Source: Mesorhizobium atlanticum
GTDB taxonomy: Bacteria; Pseudomonadota; Alphaproteobacteria; Rhizobiales; Rhizobiaceae
Direction of reading: 5' to 3'
DNA: 64,000 nucleotides
NCBI RefSeq assembly: GCF_003289965.1
Contig: NZ_QMBQ01000002.1
Coordinates: 62,001 to 126,000 of the forward strand
Part shown: piece by piece, positions 39,295 through 47,949 of the stretch
Position numbering within the stretch: position 1 is the stretch's first letter
Layout: each line of letters begins with the position of its first letter
Notes under the pieces: model-generated
What the model was told of the DNA's origin: nothing
The model's input: only the letters and a program-made list of their open reading frames with translations
Database searches by the model: none
Translations under genes and position numbers: made by a program

Positions 39295-42258
39295 TTAATG
39301 CGCCTCGTCCCAGTTGTTCGCCGCCCGGGCATCGACATGCAGCGGCACCGACATCGAGACGGCCGGCATCGGCGCGTTTTCCATTACGCGGCGCACGACG
39401 GGAATAGTCGCTTCGACTTCCGCTTCCACCGTTTCGAAGATCAGTTCGTCATGCACCTGCAACAGCATGCGCGCGGATAGCTTCGCCTTCTCCAGCGCTT
39501 CCTCCATATGCACCATCGCGCGGCGGATGATGTCCGCGGCAGTGCCCTGGAGCCTGGCGTTGATCGAGGCGCGCTCGTTGAAGGCGCGGATCGACGGGTT
39601 GGAGGATCGTATCTCCGGATAGTGGATGCGGCGGCCGAAGATGGTCTCGACGAAGCCATTCTCCCGCGCATAGGCCTTGGTTTCCTCGATATAGTCGCGG
39701 ATGCCGGGGAAGCGCTCGAAATAGCGCTTGATATAGGCGCCGGCCTCGTCGCGCGGGATCGACAACTGGTTGGCGAGGCCGAAGGCCGAGATGCCGTAGA
39801 TGATGCCGAAATTGATCGCCTTGGCGCGGCGGCGCACTTCCGAAGGCATGCCCTCGACCGGCACGTTGAACATTTCCGAGGCGGTGATCGCATGGATGTC
39901 GGCGCCGTCGGCGAAGGCCTGCTTGAGCTGCGGGATCTCGGCGACATGGGCCAGCACGCGCAGCTCGATCTGGCTGTAGTCGGCCGAGACCAGCTTGTGG
40001 CCTTTCTCCGCGATGAAGGCGGTCCTGATCTTGCGGCCCTCGGCGGTGCGCACCGGGATGTTCTGCAGGTTGGGATCGGAGGACGACAGCCGCCCGGTTG
40101 TGGTCGCGGCCAGCGCATAGGAGGTGTGTACGCGGTTGGTGCCCGGGTTGATGAAGCCGGGCAGCGCGTCGGTATAGGTCGACTTCAGCTTGGTGAGCTG
40201 GCGCCAGTCGACGATCTTGCGCGGCAGCTCATGGCCTTCGGCGGCAAGGTCTTCCAGCAGCTGCGCCGAGGTCGACCACTGGCCGGTCTTGGTCTTCGAG
40301 CCGCCCGGCAGGCCCATCTTGCCGAACAATATGTCACCCAGCTGTTTCGGCGAGCCGATGTTGATGCGCTCGCCGACGATGCCGTAGATCTCTTCCTCGA
40401 CGCGGGCGGCGCCCTGCGCCAGCTCGCCCGACAACCGCGACAGGATCTGGCGGTCGACCGAGATGCCGCGCTGCTCCATGCGGGCAAGCACCGGCACCAG
40501 CGGCCGTTCCAGCCGCTCGTAGACGGAAACGAGGCCCTTGGCGGCGAGCCGGGGCTTCAGCAATTGCCACAGCCGCAGCGCCAGGTCGGCCTGCTCGCCG
40601 GCATAGGCGGTCGCGCGCTCGATATCGACCTGGTCGAAGCCGATGGCGCTCTTGCCCGAGCCGGCCAGTTCCTTCTTCGACGCCGGCGCGTGGCCGAGCC
40701 ACTTCTCCGACAGCGAGGCGAGGTCGTGACCGCCGGACGTTCCTGCATCGAGCACGTAGGAGATGAGCATCGTGTCGTCGAACGGGCCGACCTCGACGCC
40801 GTGCCGGCTCATCACGACGATGTCGTATTTCATGTCCTGCACGATTTTCAGCACCGACCGGTCCTCAAGCAGCGGCTTGAGCAGCGCCAGCGCCTCGCGG
40901 ACCGGAATCTGGTTCTCCAGCATGCCGCCGCCAAGCAGGTCGCCATTGCCGTTTCTGTGGGCAAGCGGCACATAGACGGCGCGACCGGGCGCGACCGCCA
41001 TGGACAGGCCGATGAGATCGGCCTGCATCGGGTCGGACGACGTGGTCTCGGCGTCGAAGGCGAGTATGCCGGCCTCGCGGGCTTCGGCGATCCAGGCCTT
41101 GAGCGCCGCCGCATCGCGGATGGCGCCGTAGGCCGAAGGATCGATCTTGCGCGCCGTCGCCTGTTCCAGCCGCAGCGCCGACAACAGCGAAGGGGTGTCG
41201 CCCTGCGGCGGCGCGTCCTCGCCCCTGACCGGCGCGGCCGGTTTTTCGGCCTCGTTCGGCGCGGCCGCCGGTCGCGGCGCCGGCGGCGCGCCAGCGCCGA
41301 CGTCGGGGCCATGAGCGGTATCGGCGCGCTCGATGGTAACGGCGGAAGCCTGGACGTCGCCGATCTCGGTCCCGGTCGCCTCGGCGACACGTCGCGTCAG
41401 CGTGGTGAACTCCATGGTCTTCAGGAAGCCGATCAGCTTCGGTCCGTCCGGCGCGTGCAGCACCAGGTCGTCCAGGCCTTCCTTCAACGGCACATCGTTC
41501 TTCAGCGTCACCAGCTCGCGCGAGATGCGGGCCTTGTCGGCATTGGCGATGATCGTCTCGCGCCGCTTTTCCTGCTTGATCTCGGAAGCGCGCGCCAGCA
41601 GACCGTCAAGGTCGCCGAATTGCTCCAGCAACTGCGCGGCGGTCTTCGGGCCGATGCCGGGCACGCCGGGCACGTTGTCGACCGAGTCGCCGGTCAGCGC
41701 CTGCAGGTCGATCATCTTTTCCGGGGGCACGCCCCATTTCTCGATCACTTCCGGGATGCCGATCTGGCGATCCTTCATCGGGTCGTACATGCCGACGGTC
41801 GGGCCGACGAGCTGCATCAGGTCCTTGTCGGAGGAGACGATGGTGGTGTCGGCGCCGACCTCGCAGGCGAGCCGGCAGTAGGTGGCGATGATGTCGTCGG
41901 CCTCGAAACCCTCCATCTCGATGCAGGGCAGGTTGAAGGCAACCGTCGCCTGGCGGATCAGCCCGAATTGCGGGATCAGATCCTCCGGGGGAGCGGAGCG
42001 GTTCGCCTTGTATTCGGGATAAAGATCGCTGCGGAACGTCTTCGAGGAATAGTCGAAGATGACGCCGAAATGCGTCGGCACGATGCCTACATTGGTGTTG
42101 CGGGCGTCCTGCATCAGCTTCCAGACCATGTTGCAGAAGCCAAGCACGGCGCTGGTCGGCAGGCCGTCGGATTTGCGGTTGAGCGGCGGCAGCGCGTGGT
42201 AGGCGCGGAAAATGTAACCGGAGCCGTCGACAAGGAAGAGATGATCGCCTTTTTTCAT
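39295..42258 (-). CDS. polA: DNA polymerase I
   Basis: A 987-residue polymerase with all three domains. A 5'-3' exonuclease (about 1-290) contains FLVDGSGYIFRAYHAL and VSSDKDLMQLV. After a Pro/Ala-rich linker (about 320-370) comes a 3'-5' proofreading domain with ILAFDAETTSSDPM (catalytic Asp/Glu) and the later DDTMLISYVLDAG. The polymerase domain contains SADYSQIELRVLAH, RRRAKAINFGIIYGIS (O-helix) and QVHDELIFE. It fills gaps and removes primers in repair and lagging-strand synthesis. The ATG at 42258 gives MKKGDHLFLVDGSGY; an earlier start adds an unrelated prefix. Size is normal for alphaproteobacterial PolA. Confidence 0.97.
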   Translation of the reverse strand: MKKGDHLFLVDGSGYIFRAYHALPPLNRKSDGLPTSAVLGFCNMVWKLMQDARNTNVGIVPTHFGVIFDYSSKTFRSDLYPEYKANRSAPPEDLIPQFGLIRQATVAFNLPCIEMEGFEADDIIATYCRLACEVGADTTIVSSDKDLMQLVGPTVGMYDPMKDRQIGIPEVIEKWGVPPEKMIDLQALTGDSVDNVPGVPGIGPKTAAQLLEQFGDLDGLLARASEIKQEKRRETIIANADKARISRELVTLKNDVPLKEGLDDLVLHAPDGPKLIGFLKTMEFTTLTRRVAEATGTEIGDVQASAVTIERADTAHGPDVGAGAPPAPRPAAAPNEAEKPAAPVRGEDAPPQGDTPSLLSALRLEQATARKIDPSAYGAIRDAAALKAWIAEAREAGILAFDAETTSSDPMQADLIGLSMAVAPGRAVYVPLAHRNGNGDLLGGGMLENQIPVREALALLKPLLEDRSVLKIVQDMKYDIVVMSRHGVEVGPFDDTMLISYVLDAGTSGGHDLASLSEKWLGHAPASKKELAGSGKSAIGFDQVDIERATAYAGEQADLALRLWQLLKPRLAAKGLVSVYERLERPLVPVLARMEQRGISVDRQILSRLSGELAQGAARVEEEIYGIVGERINIGSPKQLGDILFGKMGLPGGSKTKTGQWSTSAQLLEDLAAEGHELPRKIVDWRQLTKLKSTYTDALPGFINPGTNRVHTSYALAATTTGRLSSSDPNLQNIPVRTAEGRKIRTAFIAEKGHKLVSADYSQIELRVLAHVAEIPQLKQAFADGADIHAITASEMFNVPVEGMPSEVRRRAKAINFGIIYGISAFGLANQLSIPRDEAGAYIKRYFERFPGIRDYIEETKAYARENGFVETIFGRRIHYPEIRSSNPSIRAFNERASINARLQGTAADIIRRAMVHMEEALEKAKLSARMLLQVHDELIFETVEAEVEATIPVVRRVMENAPMPAVSMSVPLHVDARAANNWDEAH

Positions 42259-42352
42259 GCCGGCAGGGATAGCGCGGCCGGGCGTCGCGGTCCATGCCAA
42301 AGGCTGTGGAACTCACCGGTTCGGGCAACACCCCTGACAGATCCTGTCCGGC

Positions 42353-42455
42353 AAAGCGCGTCGCGCGGAAACGGATTCCGGCGACGCGCTTTGGGTCGTT
42401 TTTATTCGTGCATGTCGTTTCCCAAAACCGCTTCACACTTTCGGGCGACATGCAC
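42353..42455. repeat. Composite REP-like element upstream of polA
   Basis: Two hairpins sit in tandem. AAAGCGCGTCGC (42353-42364) pairs with GCGACGCGCTTT (42381-42392), and GTGCATGTCG (42408-42417) pairs with CGACATGCAC (42446-42455). The same two-hairpin architecture is found after gnd (29671-29774). Confidence 0.75.
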
Positions 42456-42503
42456 GGAATTCGCCGCTCACGGGCATGTTACAAAAGTGTAATCCTCGTG
42501 CCC

Positions 42504-42532
42504 TTGAATCGCCATGTTCACAGACCCAAATA
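42504..42532 (+). promoter_or_regulatory. Putative promoter of the small RNA downstream of polA
   Basis: TTGAAT (42504-42509), a 17-bp spacer and CAAATA (42527-42532) give a moderate sigma-70 promoter. Its predicted start near 42540 coincides with the first hairpin of the small RNA. Confidence 0.45.
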
Positions 42533-42539
42533 CACGTCA

Positions 42540-42686
42540 TCGGCAGTTTTCGCCGAAGTCCGGAGCAAGGCCCGTCCCCCGCCTATTCCGGGCAAACTGC
42601 GGCAGCCTATCCCCCCTCTCCGGGCTGCCGCAACGTTTCGAGTAAAGACCGCCGTGGTTCCCCCTCCACCACGGCGGTCTTCTTTT
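42540..42686 (+). ncRNA. Putative trans-acting small RNA with C-rich loops (alpha-r7/Smr7C-like position)
   Basis: About 147 nt of non-coding RNA with an intrinsic terminator. After a small hairpin (TCGGC/GCCGA, 42540-42556) comes a C-rich region with CCCGTCCCCCGCC between CCGG words. A 10-bp stem follows, TGCGGCAGCC (42598-42607) with GGCTGCCGCA (42623-42632), and exposes TATCCCCCCTCTCCG. The last hairpin, GACCGCCGTGGT (42647-42658) with ACCACGGCGGTC (42668-42679), exposes TCCCCCTCC and ends in TTCTTTT. C-rich loops are typical of rhizobial RNAs that pair with Shine-Dalgarno sequences. From memory, the alpha-r7 (Smr7C) RNA of Sinorhizobium lies beside polA and is about 150 nt. The identity is inferred from location and size. 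Confidence 0.75.
42647..42686 (+). terminator. Intrinsic terminator of the small RNA
   Basis: A perfect 12-bp stem with a 9-nt loop is followed by TTCTTTT. It ends the small RNA and insulates the downstream peptidase gene. Confidence 0.85.
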
Positions 42687-42784
42687 ATGTTGCGGCAGCG
42701 ATCGCGCGGGTTGGTCCAACAATCACGGCTTTTCGTTTTCGGCGTGGCCCTTTAGGGTCTGCCCAAAATCGAAAGGCAAAAAGC

Positions 42785-44170
42785 ATGTCCAGAATCTCCC
42801 CCGTCCTTGAGCGTCTCGACCAGAATCTCGACCAGAGCCTGGAGCGGCTGTTCGGCCTGCTGGGCATCAAGTCGATCTCCACCGATCCGGCCTTCGCCGC
42901 CGACTGCCGCAAGGGGGCCGAATGGCTGGTCGCCGAGCTCAAGCTGATCGGCTTCGACGCGAGTGTGCGCGACACGCCCGGACATCCGATGGTGGTGGCG
43001 CATCACGAAGGCCCCGCGGGCTCTCCGCATGTGCTGTTCTACGGCCATTACGACGTCCAGCCGGTCGATCCGATCGAGTTGTGGGACACCGACCCGTTCG
43101 CGCCTTCGATCAAGGAGATCGAGCCCGGACGCAAGGTGATCACCGGCCGCGGCTCGGCCGACGACAAGGGGCAATTGATGACCTTCGTCGAGGCCTGCCG
43201 CGCCTGGAAGCAGGTGCATGGCAATCTGCCCTGCCGCGTCACCATCCTGTTCGAGGGCGAGGAGGAATCCGGCTCGCCGTCGCTGAAGCCGTTCCTGGAA
43301 GCCAACGCGGCCGAGCTGAAGGCGGATTTCGCGCTGGTCTGCGACACCAGCATGTGGAACCGCGAGACGCCGTCGATCTGCGTGTCGCTGCGCGGCATGG
43401 TCGGCGAGGAGATCACCGTCAAGGCGGCCAGCCGCGACCTGCATTCGGGCCTCTATGGCGGCCCGGCCGCCAATCCGATCCGCATCCTGGCCAAGATCCT
43501 TGCCGATGTGCATGACGAGAATGGCCGCGTCACCATTCCGGGCTTCTACGACGGGGTCGAGGAAACGCCGAGCCAAGTGCTGAAGTCCTGGGAAGGGCTG
43601 GGCGAGACAGCCGAGACGTTTCTCGGACCGGTCGGCCTGTCCATCCCGGCCGGCGAAAAGGGCCGCTCGATGCTCGAAATGACCTGGGCGCGGCCGACCG
43701 CGGAATTCAACGGCATCATCGGCGGCTACACCGGCAAAGGCTTCAAGACGGTGATTGCGGCGGAAGCTTCGGCGAAAGTGTCGTTCCGGCTCGTCCACAA
43801 GCAGGATCCGAAGAAGATCCGCGCCGCCTTCCAGGCTTTCGTTCGCGAACGCATCCCCGGTGACTGCTCGGTCGAATTCCACCCGCATGGCGGCTCGCCC
43901 GCGATCCAGCTTTCCTACGACTCGCCGTTCCTTGCCAAGGCCAAGGACGCGCTGTCCGACGAATGGGAAAAGCAGGCGCTGACCATCGGCAGCGGCGGCT
44001 CCATTCCCGTGGTTGGCGACTTCCAGACCTATCTCGGCATGGAATCGCTGCTGGTCGGTTTCGGGCTCGACGACGATCGCATCCATTCGCCGAACGAGAA
44101 ATACGAGCTGACCTCCTTCCACAAGGGGCAGCGGTCCTGGGCGCGCATCCTCGATGCGCTGACCCGCTGA
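42785..44170 (+). CDS. M20/M25/M40 family dipeptidase
   Basis: A 461-residue zinc metallopeptidase of the ArgE/DapE/carnosinase clan. The first zinc region is VLFYGHYDVQPVDP (His and Asp), the bridging Asp lies in GRGSADDKGQ, and the catalytic and ligand Glu pair is in FEGEEESGSP. DLHSGLYGGPAANP is the dimerisation/lid segment. The C-terminal HSPNEKYEL supplies the last His/Glu. It hydrolyses small peptides or acylated amino acids in the cytoplasm. AAAGG precedes the ATG at 42785; upstream in-frame codons lie in the small RNA gene and are rejected. Substrate specificity is not predictable. Confidence 0.92.
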   Translation: MSRISPVLERLDQNLDQSLERLFGLLGIKSISTDPAFAADCRKGAEWLVAELKLIGFDASVRDTPGHPMVVAHHEGPAGSPHVLFYGHYDVQPVDPIELWDTDPFAPSIKEIEPGRKVITGRGSADDKGQLMTFVEACRAWKQVHGNLPCRVTILFEGEEESGSPSLKPFLEANAAELKADFALVCDTSMWNRETPSICVSLRGMVGEEITVKAASRDLHSGLYGGPAANPIRILAKILADVHDENGRVTIPGFYDGVEETPSQVLKSWEGLGETAETFLGPVGLSIPAGEKGRSMLEMTWARPTAEFNGIIGGYTGKGFKTVIAAEASAKVSFRLVHKQDPKKIRAAFQAFVRERIPGDCSVEFHPHGGSPAIQLSYDSPFLAKAKDALSDEWEKQALTIGSGGSIPVVGDFQTYLGMESLLVGFGLDDDRIHSPNEKYELTSFHKGQRSWARILDALTR

Positions 44171-44216
44171 GGCGAAAGTCACGAAAGGCGTGAGATTCAA
44201 CTTTCTGTTGATTTTT

Positions 44217-44309
44217 CTCCGGATCGCGGCGAGGACGAATTAGCTGGCGCGAAGCGCCGCGGCGTGCGCGCACCCCAGGGATGCGCGGCACCGCAGGTGC
44301 GATCCGGAG
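44217..44309 (+). promoter_or_regulatory. nrnC: Structured 5' leader of nrnC with the ribosome-binding site in its closing stem
   Basis: Perfect 11-bp arms CTCCGGATCGC (44217-44227) and GCGATCCGGAG (44299-44309) close a 71-nt interior. The interior has a hairpin GGCGC-GAA-GCGCC (44246-44258) and a second stem GTGCGCGCA (44264-44272) with TGCGCGGCAC (44282-44291, one bulge). The right arm ends in GGAG, the Shine-Dalgarno of nrnC, 6 nt before its ATG. This three-way-junction-like leader could hide the ribosome-binding site. It may also be a decayed repeat element. Confidence 0.6.
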
Positions 44310-44315
44310 AAGAGA

Positions 44316-44936
44316 ATGACCGATATCCGTTTCCACAAGAACGATCTGCCCGACCTCACCCGCTACAATGTCGGGGCGGTGGCCATCGACACGGAAACGC
44401 TGGGCTTGAACCCGCATCGCGACCGGCTCTGCGTGGTGCAGATCTCACCCGGCGACGGCAGCGCCGACGTGATCCAGATCGCGCCCGGCCAGAAGAAGGC
44501 GCCGAACCTCGTCAGTCTGCTCCGCAACCGCGCGATCACCAAGCTGTTCCATTACGGCCGCTTCGACATCGCCGTGCTCTACAATGCCTTCGGCGTGATG
44601 GCGGAGCCGGTGTTCTGCACCAAGATCGCCTCGCGGCTCGTCCGCACCTACACCGACCGCCACGGGCTGAAGGATCTGTGCAACGAGTTGCTCGGCATCG
44701 GCCTGTCCAAGGCGCAGCAATCCTCGGACTGGGCGGCGGAAACGCTGTCGCCCGAGCAGCTCGACTACGCCGCCTCCGACGTGCTTTACCTGCACCGTCT
44801 GCGCGAGGTTCTGGCGGCGCGCCTGACGCGCGAAAACCGCACCAAGGAGGCGGACGCCTGCTTCCGTTTCCTGCCGACGCGCGCCAAGCTCGACCTGATG
44901 GGCTGGGCCGAGGAAGACATTTTCGCGCATAGCTGA
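44316..44936 (+). CDS. nrnC: NanoRNase C, DEDDy 3'-5' exoribonuclease
   Basis: A 206-residue DEDDy exonuclease, annotated in many genomes as ribonuclease D. The catalytic residues D25, E27 (AIDTETLG), D84 (YGRFDIAVL), Y151 and D155 (YAASD) are all present. The length and absence of HRDC domains match NrnC, the alphaproteobacterial enzyme that degrades dinucleotides and nanoRNA and replaces Orn. It is expected to form a ring-shaped cytoplasmic oligomer. Translation starts at the ATG after GGAG, which lies in the stem of a structured leader. No orn is seen in the window. Confidence 0.93.
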   Translation: MTDIRFHKNDLPDLTRYNVGAVAIDTETLGLNPHRDRLCVVQISPGDGSADVIQIAPGQKKAPNLVSLLRNRAITKLFHYGRFDIAVLYNAFGVMAEPVFCTKIASRLVRTYTDRHGLKDLCNELLGIGLSKAQQSSDWAAETLSPEQLDYAASDVLYLHRLREVLAARLTRENRTKEADACFRFLPTRAKLDLMGWAEEDIFAHS

Positions 44937-44987
44937 CGGAACCCGGCGCGCCGAAGGACGTTGGGGCCGGTTCGTGGAGGGAGTGAG

Positions 44988-45191
44988 ATGGCAGAGCGCA
45001 AACCGATAGAAAGCGCGCCGAAGGACGGCTCGAAGGTCACCATCCTGTGGAAGGACGGCGACGGCGTCGTCAACGAATCCATCGGCCAGTATCGCGATGG
45101 CGGCTGGTGGGTCTACACCGACAGCGACACGCAAAAGAAGGTCGTTCCGACGAGCTGGCGTCCGGCATCGGGCGATGACGACGACCAATAG
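44988..45191 (+). CDS. Conserved small hypothetical protein
   Basis: A 67-residue acidic protein beginning MAERKPIESAPKDGSKVTILWKDGDG, with a Trp-rich middle (GGWWVY) and the end TSWRPASGDDDDQ. The APKDG...W-DG pattern resembles short DUF551-like domains of unknown function. GGAGGGAG lies directly before the ATG at 44988. It follows nrnC by 51 bp and is probably co-transcribed. No function can be assigned. Confidence 0.65.
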   Translation: MAERKPIESAPKDGSKVTILWKDGDGVVNESIGQYRDGGWWVYTDSDTQKKVVPTSWRPASGDDDDQ

Positions 45192-45249
45192 GCGATCGCG
45201 GCCTGCCATTTCAAAGCAGGCGTGAGACTGTCGCAATGAGGGGACGCGA

Positions 45250-45396
45250 ATGAGGCAGAACACGCTCTATCTCATCATCGGCGCGCTGGTCGCGGTGATC
45301 ATCGCGCTCGGCATCTATGTCTATCGCGAGCAGACCAAGCCGAAAGGCGTCGAGCTCAAGATCGACGACAAGGGGATTTCGATCCAGCAGAACTGA
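45250..45396 (+). CDS. Small single-pass membrane protein
   Basis: A 48-residue ORF with the N-terminus MRQNTLYLIIGALVAVIIAL, a hydrophobic helix (about 6-24), then a charged cytoplasmic or periplasmic tail (KPKGVELKIDDKG and ISIQQN). GAGGGGA precedes the ATG. The tail pattern V-L-K-D-G-I-I resembles the amphipathic strand of known small rhizobial membrane proteins. It follows the 67-residue ORF by 58 bp in the same direction. The function is unknown. Confidence 0.65.
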   Translation: MRQNTLYLIIGALVAVIIALGIYVYREQTKPKGVELKIDDKGISIQQN

Positions 45397-45624
45397 CCAT
45401 GGCGGACGACCAGGACGAGCCGTTTCGGCCTCGGTCCGGGACAACATTATCGTCATGAATGGTATGCCGATGCCGGCAGAGTGACGCCGGCCAGTTAGCG
45501 GATTCAGAAAATTCCAAGGGTTTTCAAAACCGTGCATAAACCCTGCTTTAACGCGCCTTTAAACCGCCGCATCTAGTCTTCAACCCGAACGCCATCGGCA
45601 TCGGGGACAGACAAGCAAGAGCGC

Positions 45625-47907
45625 ATGGCGAACCGCAGAGACAGTCGCATCGAACCGAGCTTCGAGGGATCGCCGCGTGCGAAATCCTCCGAGGGCTTTT
45701 CGGTGAGCGAGGAGGATCGCGTCGTGCCGCGCACCCGCAAATCCGCTGCAAAGGGCAAATCCGCCAAGGCGAAATCACGCGGCCGTGGCCGCGACCGCAA
45801 TCGGCGCGGACTGCTCGGCATCGCCACGCGCCTTGTCTACTGGTGCTTCGTGCTCTGCATATGGGGCGGTATCGCGATGGCCGGCATCGTCGTCTATTAC
45901 GGCGCCAAGATGCCGGCGGCCACGACGTGGTCGGTCCCGGACCGCGCGCCGAACATCAAGATCGTCTCGGTCGATGGGGCGCTGATCGCCAATCGCGGCG
46001 CGTCGGGCGGCGAGGCCGTCGGCCTGCATGAAATGTCGCCCTATATCCCGGAGGCCGTCGTCGCCATCGAGGACCGGCGCTTCTATTCGCATTTCGGCAT
46101 CGACCCGATCGGCCTGTCGCGCGCCATGGTCACCAATTTGCTTGGCCGGCATTTCTCGCAGGGCGGCTCGACGCTGACGCAGCAGCTGGCGAAGAATCTA
46201 TTCCTGACGCCGGACCGCACGCTGGAACGCAAGGTCCAGGAAGTGCTGCTGGCGCTCTGGCTCGAGCACAAGCACACGAAAGACCAGATCCTCGAAATGT
46301 ATCTCAACCGGGTCTATTTCGGCTCGGGCGCCTATGGCGTCGAGGCGGCCTCGCGGCGCTATTTCGGCAAGAGCGCGCGCGACGTGTCACTTTCGGAGGC
46401 GGCCCTGCTGGCGGGCCTGCTGAAGGCGCCGTCGAAACTTTCGCCGGCGCGCGACCCGAAGGCGGCCGAGGAGCGGGCGCAGCTGGTGCTCGCCGCCATG
46501 CGCGAGACAGGCAAGATCAGCGACAAGGAATACAAGACGGCTCTCAGCGCGCCGGCGACGCGCGCGCCCTCCTACTGGACCGGCTCGGAAAACTACGTCG
46601 CCGACACGGTGATGGACGAGCTTCCGGACCTCATTGGCGACGTGCGCGGCGACATCGTCATCGACACCACCGTCGACCTCAACCTGCAGAAGCTCGCCGA
46701 ACAGTCGATCCGCCGGCTGATCGACGAGAGCGGCAAGAAGCTCAACGTCACGCAAGGGGCGCTGGTGTCGATCGACGATTCCGGCGCAGTGCGCGCCATG
46801 GTCGGCGGCTATGATTATTCGACCAGCCAGTTCGACCGCGCCTCGGAGGCGCGCCGGCAGCCGGGCTCGGCCTTCAAGCCCTTCGTCTATATGGCGGCGC
46901 TGGAAGCCGGCCGCACGCCGGACAGCATCCGCAACGACGCGCCGATCAAGATAGGCAAATGGACGCCCGACAATTACGGCGGCAAATATTACGGCAAGGT
47001 CACGCTGGCGACCGCGCTTGCCAAATCGCTCAACTCAGTGGCGGCGCAGCTCACCATGGAAGTTGGCCCCGACGCCGTGGTCGAGGCCGCGCATCGCATG
47101 GGCATCCAATCTGATCTGCAGGCCAACACCTCGATCGCGCTCGGCACCTCGGAAGTGACGCCGCTGGAGTTGACCTCGGCCTATGTGCCTTTCGCCAATG
47201 GCGGCTACAAGCCGGACATCCACTTCATCCAGCGCATCACCACCGCCAACGGCAAGGTGCTCTACGAGGGAACCACCGGCAGCGCGCCGCGCGTCATCAA
47301 GGCCGATATCGTCGGCATGATGAACTCGATGATGACCGGCACGGTCGAGGTCGGCACGGCCAAGAAAGCGGCGTTCAACTGGCCGTCGGCCGGCAAGACC
47401 GGCACCAGCCAGAACTCGCGTGACGCCTGGTTCGTCGGCTACACCGCCAACCTCACCACGGGCGTCTGGTTCGGCAATGACGACGGCAGCGCGATGAAGA
47501 AGGTCACGGGCGGCGCGCTCCCGGCGCAGGCCTGGCACGAATTCATGGTGGCAGCGCATGAGGGCGTGCCTGTGCGGCCGCTACCCGGCACCTGGAAGTC
47601 GACGCCGTCCGACACGATCGTGCCGGACGAGATCCCGTCGGCGGATGCCTCGCAGCCGCCCGCGCCGCCCGCGGCGGTCGGCCAGTCGCAGCCTGCCGCT
47701 CAATCGCAGCCTGTTGCCCAGGCGCCAGCACGGCCGGCACCCGCGCGCCAGGCCCGGCCGGCCGAGACCGTCGACGCCGGGGGCTTCGAAATGCCCAGCG
47801 ACAGCGGATCGACCGCCTCGATCAAGCATCCGGTGCCGCCCGGCGATGTCGGCGGACCGAAGAAAAGGCGGCAGACCTCGATCCTCGATATCCTCGGCGG
47901 CGGCTGA
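45625..47907 (+). CDS. Class A penicillin-binding protein (bifunctional transglycosylase/transpeptidase)
   Basis: A 760-residue cell-wall synthase. A basic cytoplasmic tail (1-62) leads to one membrane anchor (about 63-92). The glycosyltransferase domain (about 115-290) has the catalytic EDRRFYSHFGID with E149, and GGSTLTQQLAKNLFL follows. The transpeptidase domain has S415-x-x-K418 (GSAFKPF), S468-L-N470 and K591-T-G-T-S. The C-terminus (about 640-760) is Pro/Ala/Gln-rich. It polymerises and cross-links peptidoglycan in the periplasm. The ATG at 45625 has only a weak ribosome-binding site. A strong intrinsic terminator follows the stop. Confidence 0.94.
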   Translation: MANRRDSRIEPSFEGSPRAKSSEGFSVSEEDRVVPRTRKSAAKGKSAKAKSRGRGRDRNRRGLLGIATRLVYWCFVLCIWGGIAMAGIVVYYGAKMPAATTWSVPDRAPNIKIVSVDGALIANRGASGGEAVGLHEMSPYIPEAVVAIEDRRFYSHFGIDPIGLSRAMVTNLLGRHFSQGGSTLTQQLAKNLFLTPDRTLERKVQEVLLALWLEHKHTKDQILEMYLNRVYFGSGAYGVEAASRRYFGKSARDVSLSEAALLAGLLKAPSKLSPARDPKAAEERAQLVLAAMRETGKISDKEYKTALSAPATRAPSYWTGSENYVADTVMDELPDLIGDVRGDIVIDTTVDLNLQKLAEQSIRRLIDESGKKLNVTQGALVSIDDSGAVRAMVGGYDYSTSQFDRASEARRQPGSAFKPFVYMAALEAGRTPDSIRNDAPIKIGKWTPDNYGGKYYGKVTLATALAKSLNSVAAQLTMEVGPDAVVEAAHRMGIQSDLQANTSIALGTSEVTPLELTSAYVPFANGGYKPDIHFIQRITTANGKVLYEGTTGSAPRVIKADIVGMMNSMMTGTVEVGTAKKAAFNWPSAGKTGTSQNSRDAWFVGYTANLTTGVWFGNDDGSAMKKVTGGALPAQAWHEFMVAAHEGVPVRPLPGTWKSTPSDTIVPDEIPSADASQPPAPPAAVGQSQPAAQSQPVAQAPARPAPARQARPAETVDAGGFEMPSDSGSTASIKHPVPPGDVGGPKKRRQTSILDILGGG

Positions 47908-47948
47908 AGCCATCCCGATGGGATCGGAATGGCTTCAGCTTCTTTTTT
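47904..47948 (+). terminator. Intrinsic terminator of the penicillin-binding protein gene
   Basis: CTGAAGCCAT (47904-47913) pairs with ATGGCTTCAG (47929-47938), with inner CCGAT/ATCGG pairing, followed by CTTCTTTTTT. The stem overlaps the stop codon. Confidence 0.85.
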
Positions 47949-47949
47949 G

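Noticed and set aside
39508-42492. A 994-codon open frame on the plus strand through polA
   Set aside because: It is the antisense shadow of polA in high-G+C DNA: low-complexity Arg/Gly/Asp-rich translation with no recognisable domain.
44200-44216. TCAAC-TTTCT-GTTGA followed by TTTTT as the terminator of the peptidase gene
   Set aside because: The stem is only five base pairs and AT-rich; too weak to annotate.
45399-45458. Short ORF starting ATGGCGGACGACCAG after the 48-residue membrane protein
   Set aside because: Only 19 codons, no ribosome-binding site of its own and no recognisable pattern.
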